9,292 nt of DNA from Clostridia bacterium (GTDB taxonomy: Bacteria > Bacillota_A > Clostridia > Oscillospirales > Butyricicoccaceae). Below, piece by piece: positions 1-5,726 of this stretch; the stretch's first letter is position 1, and each line of letters begins with the position of its first letter. The stretch lies in the NCBI GenBank assembly GCA_017548175.1, contig JAFYMZ010000013.1, positions 1-9,292 on the forward strand, in the 5' to 3' direction. Under the pieces are notes generated by a model. That model searched no databases and was not told the DNA's origin. It saw only the letters and a program-made list of their open reading frames with translations. The position numbers and the translations under genes are program-made.

Positions 1-456
1 ATACTGACGGACGACCATCAGGGTAGCGGCGGGTGCGGTAGCGGTAGCGATGGCGCCCAGGGTCAGAACCACGGGCAGGGGCAGCTTTTCGGGGCCGAGG
101 ATCAGATGCAGACCGTACAGTGCACCGTCAACCAGCAGTGCGGTGACCAGTGCCTGACCGATACCGACGATGGTAGCCTGCTTGCCGATCTGCTTCAGCT
201 CGTGCAGACGGAACTCGTTACCGATGGAGAATGCAATGAAGCCCAGTGCCACGTCAGCCAGCAGGCTCAGGTTGTGCACGGCCTCCATAGAAGCAAAGCC
301 AAGACCTTCGATGCCCAGCAGACCCAGACAGTAGGGTCCCAGCAAAATGCCGGTGATCAGATAAGCGGTGACGTCGGGGAGGGACAGGGGCTTCAGGATA
401 CGGGTCATACCCAGACCCAGAATCAAAGCCAGTGCCAGAGATAAGAGGATTGCCAT
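1..456 (-). CDS. Cation:proton antiporter, CPA2/Kef type (N-terminal part, runs off the left edge)
   Basis: This integral membrane protein most likely exchanges Na+ or K+ for protons and serves pH and ion homeostasis. Only the first 152 codons are in the window, read leftward from ATG at 456-454; the frame stays open to base 1. The visible part is almost wholly hydrophobic. It has a first membrane helix (about residues 2-20), then a segment LPDVTAYLITGILLGP (27-42), which resembles the family signature near the second helix. Next come helices around NLSLLADVALGFIAF and IVGIGQALVTALLV, and an Ala/Thr-rich helix TATAPAATLMVV (138-149). The ion-binding acidic residues expected in the next helix lie outside the window. 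The start is supported by AGAAGG (467-472) ten bases upstream. It follows the helicase gene on the same strand but is separated from it by a terminator, so it is probably transcribed separately. The exact ion and subfamily cannot be told from this fragment. Confidence 0.85.
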   Translation of the reverse strand, partial: MAILLSLALALILGLGMTRILKPLSLPDVTAYLITGILLGPYCLGLLGIEGLGFASMEAVHNLSLLADVALGFIAFSIGNEFRLHELKQIGKQATIVGIGQALVTALLVDGALYGLHLILGPEKLPLPVVLTLGAIATATAPAATLMVVRQY

Positions 457-466
457 GGGGAAAAGA

Positions 467-472
467 CCTTCT
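467..472 (-). promoter_or_regulatory. Ribosome binding site of the antiporter gene
   Basis: Read on the minus strand this is AGAAGG, within AAGAAAGAAGG, ten bases before the ATG at 456. It is the only purine-rich Shine-Dalgarno-like stretch close to that start and so fixes the start choice. The spacing is at the long end of normal. Confidence 0.55.
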
Positions 473-501
473 TTCTTACTTACGGTTTTCTTTCTTAATA
501 T

Positions 502-530
502 ATTGCAAGTCCGGCCTTTGGTCGGGCAAT
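502..530 (-). promoter_or_regulatory. Possible hairpin in the antiporter leader
   Basis: An outer 5-bp pair (502-506 with 526-530, ATTGC/GCAAT) encloses a 6-position inner pair (511-516 with 520-525) around a 3-base loop. Four unpaired bases (507-510) sit on one side. The inner stem has a G-U pair when read on the plus strand but an A-C mismatch on the minus strand, which is the transcribed strand of the antiporter. This weakens the case for an RNA structure. It lies between the helicase terminator and the antiporter ribosome site. It could be a DNA site, a leader hairpin or chance. Confidence 0.25.
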
Positions 531-545
531 TGTTTTATGCGTGGG

Positions 546-570
546 AAAAGCGCCGGAAGACGGCGCTTTT
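546..570 (-). terminator. Intrinsic terminator after the DEAD-box helicase gene
   Basis: A perfect 10-bp inverted repeat (546-555 with 561-570, AAAAGCGCCG / CGGCGCTTTT) surrounds a 5-base loop, starting 20 bases past the helicase stop codon. On the minus strand the GC-rich core GCGCCG/CGGCGC is followed by TTTT and then CCC, so the U-tract is short. Read on the plus strand the tail (TTTTCGTTTTGTT) is better, but no plus-strand gene ends here. Its place between two same-strand genes argues for terminating the helicase transcript before the antiporter. Confidence 0.7.
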
Positions 571-589
571 CGTTTTGTTCGGTTGTGGG

Positions 590-2191
590 TTATCGGCCTC
601 TGCGACCGCGGTTTCCGCCACGGTTTCCGCCGCGGTTTCCACTGTAGTTCTGACCGCCGCGGTTTCCGCCGCGCTGGCCGCCACGGCTGTTTCCGCCCTT
701 GCCACCTTTACCCTGACCCAATTTGGGGGTAACGGCGCGCAGAACCACCACGAAGTCATTGACAGTGGCATCCTGCATGGTACGCATCACGTGTCGCGCC
801 ACATCGGGTGCGAACTCAATGTGCGATTCCTCGGGCTTGATGGTGATGGCGCCGATCTCTTCCTTTTTGATGCGTGCATACTTCAAAATGGAATTGATGA
901 TCTGACGCTCGGTAATATCGTGGTTTGCGCCCACATCGATGGCGATGACGGCATTGTCATCAGGTGCACCGGTGCGTTTGCTGCCGGCAGGCTTGGGGAT
1001 GGTAGAGTGGCGGCTGCGCTCACTCTTGGAACTGTTCCGTGCGAAGAACTTGTCCTCTTCGGTAGCTTCCAGACCCTGCAGATAGTAGGGCTTCAGCTGC
1101 ACGCCGGTCAGATCGGTGATGTCGCACAGGTCAAACAGCTCGCCGCTGCCTGCAATCAGGGTGAATGCCACGCCCTGCTTACCGGCACGGCCGGTACGGC
1201 CGATACGGTGGACGTAGTATTCTGCATCCTGGGGGATGTCATAGTTGATGATAATGTCCACACCGGAGGCATCAATGCCGCGGGCGGCCACGTCGGTGGC
1301 GATCAGCAGATTCAGGCTGCCGTCCTTGAACTTCTTCATCACTTCAGTACGGGCGCCCTGACGCATATCGCCGTGCAGACCCTGTACGGCCAGACCCTGC
1401 TCGGTGAGGGACTCTGCCAGAACGTCTACCATGCGCTTGGTGTTGCAGAAGATCAGGCCGCGCTGTGCACCCTGCTGCTCAAACAGCAACTTGATGCTGT
1501 GTGCCTTCTTGCTCTTGGGCACTTCGCAGTAATACTGATCGATCAGTTCAAAGGCAGCGGTTTCGTCGCCCTTGATATACTCGGGATTCTTCAGGAATCG
1601 CTGGGTGATCTTGACGATGGGTTCGGGCATCGTGGCAGAGAACAGCAGGGTCTGCTTTTCGTCGGGGGTGTTCCACAGAATCTGCTTGATGTCATCCAAA
1701 AAGCCCATGTCCAACATCTCATCTGCTTCATCCAGCACCACCATGCGCAGCGCGTGCAGTTTCAAAGTGCGGCGGCGCAGATGGTCGATGACGCGGCCGG
1801 GGGTGCCGACGACAACGCTGGCACGCTTCAGCGCGCGGATCTGGGTGTCGATGTTCTGGCCGCCGTATACGGCAACCACACGCAGACCTTCTTTATATTT
1901 CGAGAACTTTCGCATCTCTTCACTGACCTGCATGGCCAGTTCGCGGGTGGGGCACAGGACCAGCACCTCGGGATCACATTCTTCATTGCCCTGCACCATT
2001 TCCACGGCGGGAATGCCGAAGGCAGCGGTCTTGCCGGTGCCGGTGCTGGACTGACCGATGGCATCCTTGCCGGACAGGATCACGGGGATACCCTTGGCCT
2101 GGATGGGGGTCATTTGCGTATAGCCTGCGTCGTCAATGGCCCGCAGGACCTCGGTAGACAGGTTCAAGCTGTGAAAGGACAACTCTTCCAT
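590..2191 (-). CDS. DEAD-box ATP-dependent RNA helicase, CshA/DeaD type
   Basis: A cytoplasmic ATP-dependent RNA helicase of 533 residues that remodels RNA structure, probably in ribosome assembly, mRNA turnover or cold adaptation as for CshA/DeaD relatives. Motifs in order: Q motif GYTQMTPIQ (23-31), motif I SSTGTGKT (48-55), PTRELA (81-86), TPGR (130-133), DEAD (154-157), SAT (185-187), LIFCNTKR (246-253), ATDVAARGID (298-307) and HRIGRTGR (328-335). All core catalytic residues are present. A small domain at about 414-484 resembles the DbpA/CsdA RNA-binding fold. The last 42 residues (492-533) are a low-complexity Gly/Asn/Arg/Lys tail with GGNR repeats that should bind RNA nonspecifically. 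The ATG at 2191 gives the usual N-terminus just before the Q motif; its Shine-Dalgarno is weak (GGAAG about 12 bases upstream). Motif I has SS where the family usually has AQ. It is divergent from addB and ends in its own terminator. The family is certain; the choice between cshA, deaD and similar names is not. Confidence 0.97.
   Translation of the reverse strand: MEELSFHSLNLSTEVLRAIDDAGYTQMTPIQAKGIPVILSGKDAIGQSSTGTGKTAAFGIPAVEMVQGNEECDPEVLVLCPTRELAMQVSEEMRKFSKYKEGLRVVAVYGGQNIDTQIRALKRASVVVGTPGRVIDHLRRRTLKLHALRMVVLDEADEMLDMGFLDDIKQILWNTPDEKQTLLFSATMPEPIVKITQRFLKNPEYIKGDETAAFELIDQYYCEVPKSKKAHSIKLLFEQQGAQRGLIFCNTKRMVDVLAESLTEQGLAVQGLHGDMRQGARTEVMKKFKDGSLNLLIATDVAARGIDASGVDIIINYDIPQDAEYYVHRIGRTGRAGKQGVAFTLIAGSGELFDLCDITDLTGVQLKPYYLQGLEATEEDKFFARNSSKSERSRHSTIPKPAGSKRTGAPDDNAVIAIDVGANHDITERQIINSILKYARIKKEEIGAITIKPEESHIEFAPDVARHVMRTMQDATVNDFVVVLRAVTPKLGQGKGGKGGNSRGGQRGGNRGGQNYSGNRGGNRGGNRGRRGR
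608..673. repeat. Short in-frame repeats encoding the Gly/Asn/Arg tail of the helicase
   Basis: The core GGTTTCC recurs at 610, 622 and 634 with an exact 12-base period and again at 661, each flanked by CGC/CGG-rich bases. Read on the minus strand each 12-base unit encodes a GGNR block of the helicase C-terminal tail. The period is a multiple of three, so loss or gain of a unit would keep the reading frame. Imperfect copies continue to about 700. Confidence 0.75.
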
Positions 2192-2229
2192 GAAACACGC
2201 TCGCTTCCAATTAGATTTATAACAGACGA

Positions 2230-2258
2230 ATTATACTACAACATTTTTCCTTTTGCAA
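2230..2258 (-). promoter_or_regulatory. Sigma-A type promoter of the helicase gene
   Basis: On the minus strand there is TTGCAA (2258-2253, -35), a 17-base spacer and a perfect TATAAT (2235-2230, -10). Transcription should begin near 2223, giving a leader of only about 32 bases before the helicase ATG. The helicase gene begins directly downstream, which supports the assignment. Confidence 0.8.
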
Positions 2259-2287
2259 TGGCAATCCTGCCAATTTTGTGATATAAT
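2258..2287 (+). promoter_or_regulatory. Extended -10 promoter of the addBA operon
   Basis: A perfect TATAAT at 2282-2287 is preceded by TG one base upstream (2279-2280), making the extended -10 form TGnTATAAT. A possible -35, ATGGCA (2258-2263, four of six consensus positions), lies 18 bases upstream. Start is expected near 2294, about 85 bases before the addB ATG. The -35 shares base 2258 with the -35 of the divergent helicase promoter. Confidence 0.75.
2259..2272. promoter_or_regulatory. Small inverted repeat between the divergent promoters (possible operator)
   Basis: TGGCA (2259-2263) and TGCCA (2268-2272) are perfect inverted copies separated by ATCC. The site covers most of the putative addB -35 and part of its spacer and abuts the -35 of the helicase promoter. 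A bound regulator could therefore affect both promoters. The arms are only 5 bp, so a chance origin is quite possible. No regulator gene is in the window. Confidence 0.3.
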
Positions 2288-2323
2288 AGGAGTAAACTTC
2301 CCGTAAAATGCCGAAAAATCCCA

Positions 2324-2344
2324 GTTTCTCTCCCTGCGAGAGAC
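2324..2344 (+). promoter_or_regulatory. Possible hairpin in the addB leader
   Basis: GTTTCTC (2324-2330) can pair with GAGAGAC (2338-2344) over seven positions, one of them a G-U pair, around a 7-base loop. It is followed by GTTTTC. The stem is short and the following U-run weak, so it is not a convincing terminator or attenuator. It leaves the ribosome site free. Confidence 0.25.
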
Positions 2345-2362
2345 GTTTTCATACACCCTAAG

Positions 2363-2372
2363 AAAGAGGTGA
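2363..2372 (+). promoter_or_regulatory. Strong ribosome binding site of addB
   Basis: AAAGAGGTGA matches the ideal AAGGAGGTGA at nine of ten positions and ends six bases before the ATG at 2379. It settles the addB start and predicts efficient initiation. Confidence 0.85.
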
Positions 2373-2378
2373 CCCCTT

Positions 2379-5300
2379 ATGCTGACCATTCTTACCGGAC
2401 TGCCGGGCAGCGGCAAGACCCACGCGCTGCTGGAAGCGATCCGCCTTCGTGCGGCATCCGGCCAAAAGAGCATCCTGCTGGTGCCGGAAAGCGTGTCCCA
2501 CCAGTTCGAGCGCCGTTTGCTGGCACATTGCGGCAACCCTGCCGGCCGTTTTGCCACGGTAAGCACCTTCTCCAAACTCACCGAAGATCTGCTGGAAGAA
2601 GCAGGTCTTTCTCCCGATGCGCTGGATGCCGGCGGCCGAATGCTGACCATGTACCGCGCGCTGGAAGAAAGCGCGTCTGCGTTGACTTATTATAAAAATG
2701 CCCATCGCCCGCAGTTGCTGGGTCGTTTGCTGGACACCGTGCAGGAACTGAAGACCAGTGCCATCGACCCGGCGCAATTGCTGGAAGTGGCAGGGGAAAC
2801 CCCCGGTAAACTGCGGGATCTGGCCATTCTTTATGCTGCTTATTACGGCCTGTGCCAACAGGGCGGTATGGATCCTGCCGACCGCATCAAACTGGCGGCG
2901 CAGCAGGTGGCCGGCAGCCGTATGCTGCAGGATACCGTTCTGTTTCTGGATGATTTCGACGGATTTTCCGGCAATAAGTATCCCTTGCTGCAGGAACTCC
3001 TGCGCCACAGTGACGGAATGACGGTCTCGCTGCTGTTGGGCAGTGATCCGCAACTGTACAAGGAGCAGTACCGCACCCGGGATAAATTGCAGCGCATGGC
3101 GCAGGAGACCGGAAAGCCGGTACAACTGCAGGCCTGCGCAATGCCCGATGCCGCCCGCCGTCCCTTTGGCGCGCTGGCGGACAAACTCTATCGCTACGAT
3201 GCGCAGCCTGCACCGCAGCAAGGCCTTTCCCTTTACACCGCAAAGGATCCCGCGGAAGAATGCGAATTGGTGGCGGCGCTGATCCGGCAGCAGGCACTGG
3301 AAAAGGGACTGCGTCTGCATCAGATGGCCGTGGTGTGCGGTGACCTGACGGAATACAGCGAGCGGCTGAAAACCGCCTTTGCCCGGTATGAAATTCCGCT
3401 GTTTTTGGGTGAAAAACACGATGTGCTGCAGACCCCTGCGGTAATGGCGGCTTTGGGTGCCTTGCAGGCCATTGAGGACGGTCTGCGTCCCGAAAGCCTG
3501 TTTGACTGGCTGCGCAGCGGCCTCTGTATTTCGCACCGCGCCGCTTTGGATCGGTTGGAAAACTATGCGCTTTTGTGGAATATCCGCGGTGAGCAATGGC
3601 TGCGCCCCTTTACCAAACCCACCTGCGGTTTTGATCGACCGGAGGAAGATGAAGCATCGCGTCTGGCAGAACTGGAAGCCACCCGTCAAAGCATTGCAGC
3701 ACTGATCCTTCCCTTGCGGAATGACTTGCAGCAGGCGCAGACCGGTGCGGATTATGCCGCCGCGCTGGAAACCCACCTGCAGCAGATGGACTTTTCCACC
3801 CGTCTGGAAGAAAAAATGGCACGCTTGGCCGCAGAAGGCCGCGAGCAGTTGGCCAACGAATACGGTCAGCTGTATCGCATCCTGACGGAAAGTCTCCGTC
3901 AGTTTGCTGCTGCGCTGGGCGACCGCCCGATGACCCGTGCCGAGTTTTTGCCGCTGCTGCGGCTGCTGCTGAGCCAGTATCAGGTGTCGTCCATTCCGGC
4001 ATCGCTGGACAGCGTTTCTGCCTTGACCTTCGAACGTATGAGTCCCCACGGCCTGCGTCACCTGTTTTTGGTGGGCGGCAGAGAGGGCCTTTTGCCGCCG
4101 GGTACACCCAGCGGCGGTCTGCTTACCGAGCAGGAACGTCTGGAACTGGAACTGCACGGCATTGAATTGACCCAAAGCCAGGAGTTCCGCGCATTTCAGC
4201 AGCAGAGCTTCCTGTGCCGTGCCCTTGCCGCACCGGAAGCAGCGCTGACCATGACCCGATCCCGATTGGATGCCGATGGCGGCGAATGCCGTGCCAGCCA
4301 CGTGTGGAAGCGCATCCAAAGCCTCGGCCTGTGCGCTGAACAGGATGCCGGCAGCGTGCTTTCCCGTCTGCGGTTCACCGCGCAGACACCGGCCTTTGAA
4401 CTGGCTTGTTCTGCGGCGGAATCGCCTTGCGGCGCCAGTGCCGCTGCACTGGAATTCTTTGAGAAAACAGAAAAGGCAAACACCTTTACATCTTTGAGAA
4501 ATTATGCTGTTGCACCTCGCGGACCCATCCGCGACGGTACTGTGCGCGACGCCCTTTACGGCAAGGTTCTCCGTATGACGGCCTCGCGGTTGGAGCGCGT
4601 CAGCAGCTGCCATTTCTCCTACTTTATGGAGTACGGTCTCCGTGCAAAACCCCGGCAGGAGGCCAAGTTCGGCGCGCCGCAGGTGGGCTCGTTTGTCCAC
4701 GATGTGCTGGAACACGCCATTCGAGACCTGTGCCGCGATCCGGAACAAAAACCGGAAGCGCTGGTGGCCAATCACGTGAACCGCTATCTGCGGGAAGCTT
4801 TGCAGGGCAGGGAAGACAGTGCCCGTTTCCGCGCTACTTATGACCGTATCGGGCGCAATATTCTGGAGATCCTGCGCAATGTGTGGGACGAGATCTGCTC
4901 CGGTGACTTTAAGCCTGCTTGCTTTGAATTGGACTTCAGCCGCGGCGGCGACCTGCCACCGCTGGAACTGCAGACCGGCGGTGTGACCTTGCGTTTGGGC
5001 GGCAAAATCGACCGTGTAGATGCCTTCCTCCGGGATGATACGCTGTATCTGAAAGTGGTGGATTATAAAACCGGTGTCAAAGAGTTCCATCTCTCCGACC
5101 TGTTGTACGGCTTGAATCTGCAGATGTTCCTGTACCTGCTGATGCTGCAGCACAGTGACCCGGCACAGGTGCGCCGGGTGCTGAACTTGCCCGAGGACGT
5201 GCAGTTCGACCGCATCGTTCCCGCAGCGGCTCTGTATATTCCCACCAAGGCCCCCTTTGTGTCCGGTGCCCGCGGCGATACCGCTGCGGAATTGCAGAAA

Positions 5301-5726
5301 AAACTGGATAAGGAACTGCGCCGCAAGGGGATCCTTCGCAGCGACGATGCCATTCCCGAGGCGTTGGAACACGCCGTCGGCGGTGAATACCGCTTCCTTC
5401 CGGTGCACGTCAATAAAAACGGCCAGTTTGATGCCAAATCTGCCGTAGCCAATGCTGCCCAGATGGGCCGCTTGCTGCGCCGCACGGAAGCCGTGCTGCA
5501 AGAGATCGGCACCAGCCTTGCCGGCGGTGATGTAGAGGCCACACCCTATCGCAAGGGCTTTGATTTTACGGCTTGCCAGTGGTGTGATTACCGCGCTGCC
5601 TGTCATTTTGACACGACGATGAAAAAAGATACCTATCGGGTGAATCCTACCTTGGACAATGCCGAAGTGCATGACAAGCTGGAAGCCGATGAATTGCAGC
5701 AGGAGGGAGGCGAAGCAAATGGCTGA
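2379..5726 (+). CDS. addB: ATP-dependent helicase/nuclease subunit B (AddB)
   Basis: Subunit B of the AddAB helicase-nuclease, which resects double-strand DNA ends and responds to Chi so that RecA can load on the 3' strand; it acts in the cytoplasm on DNA. The 1115-residue length is close to the family norm of about 1150. Residues 7-14 form a Walker A (GLPGSGKT), as usual in AddB. FLDDFDGF (189-196) and GGREGLLP (566-573) sit where the family has conserved blocks in its helicase-like but non-motor core. The C-terminal RecB-family nuclease domain starts near 735 and shows GSFVHDVLE with H774, GKIDRVD with D878, and VVDYKTG with D895 and K897. C744 and the C1066/C1069/C1075 cluster (C-x2-C-x5-C) are the four cysteines expected to hold a 4Fe-4S cluster. 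It is the first gene of an operon, overlaps addA by 8 bp, and has a strong ribosome site. The addB-addA order is as in Bacillus. Nothing is truncated. Confidence 0.96.
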   Translation: MLTILTGLPGSGKTHALLEAIRLRAASGQKSILLVPESVSHQFERRLLAHCGNPAGRFATVSTFSKLTEDLLEEAGLSPDALDAGGRMLTMYRALEESASALTYYKNAHRPQLLGRLLDTVQELKTSAIDPAQLLEVAGETPGKLRDLAILYAAYYGLCQQGGMDPADRIKLAAQQVAGSRMLQDTVLFLDDFDGFSGNKYPLLQELLRHSDGMTVSLLLGSDPQLYKEQYRTRDKLQRMAQETGKPVQLQACAMPDAARRPFGALADKLYRYDAQPAPQQGLSLYTAKDPAEECELVAALIRQQALEKGLRLHQMAVVCGDLTEYSERLKTAFARYEIPLFLGEKHDVLQTPAVMAALGALQAIEDGLRPESLFDWLRSGLCISHRAALDRLENYALLWNIRGEQWLRPFTKPTCGFDRPEEDEASRLAELEATRQSIAALILPLRNDLQQAQTGADYAAALETHLQQMDFSTRLEEKMARLAAEGREQLANEYGQLYRILTESLRQFAAALGDRPMTRAEFLPLLRLLLSQYQVSSIPASLDSVSALTFERMSPHGLRHLFLVGGREGLLPPGTPSGGLLTEQERLELELHGIELTQSQEFRAFQQQSFLCRALAAPEAALTMTRSRLDADGGECRASHVWKRIQSLGLCAEQDAGSVLSRLRFTAQTPAFELACSAAESPCGASAAALEFFEKTEKANTFTSLRNYAVAPRGPIRDGTVRDALYGKVLRMTASRLERVSSCHFSYFMEYGLRAKPRQEAKFGAPQVGSFVHDVLEHAIRDLCRDPEQKPEALVANHVNRYLREALQGREDSARFRATYDRIGRNILEILRNVWDEICSGDFKPACFELDFSRGGDLPPLELQTGGVTLRLGGKIDRVDAFLRDDTLYLKVVDYKTGVKEFHLSDLLYGLNLQMFLYLLMLQHSDPAQVRRVLNLPEDVQFDRIVPAAALYIPTKAPFVSGARGDTAAELQKKLDKELRRKGILRSDDAIPEALEHAVGGEYRFLPVHVNKNGQFDAKSAVANAAQMGRLLRRTEAVLQEIGTSLAGGDVEATPYRKGFDFTACQWCDYRAACHFDTTMKKDTYRVNPTLDNAEVHDKLEADELQQEGGEANG
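5701..5710 (+). promoter_or_regulatory. Ribosome binding site of addA inside the end of addB
   Basis: AGGAGGGAGG holds two overlapping Shine-Dalgarno matches, AGGAGG (5701-5706) and GGAGG (5706-5710). The second is eight bases before the ATG at 5719. It supports 5719 rather than the in-frame ATG at 5659, which has no comparable site. Confidence 0.85.

Noticed and set aside
497..502. A TATATT on the minus strand as the -10 box of the antiporter promoter
   Set aside because: Five of six bases match, but the only -35-like hexamer (TTGCCC) is 21 bases away and nothing suitable lies at 16-18. Too weak to list.
546..580. A terminator for a plus-strand transcript with a better T-tract
   Set aside because: The hairpin reads as a terminator in that direction too, but no plus-strand gene precedes it. 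It is listed only for the helicase transcript.
368..2281. A 637-residue open frame on the plus strand opposite the helicase
   Set aside because: Codon-aligned shadow of the helicase gene; low-complexity Ala/Val/Ser start comes from the opposite strand of the GGNR repeats. No ribosome site and no known domain.
5659..5718. An upstream in-frame ATG that would lengthen AddA by 20 residues
   Set aside because: It lies inside addB, lacks a good ribosome site, and the added residues do not look like the family N-terminus. The ATG at 5719 has a strong Shine-Dalgarno.
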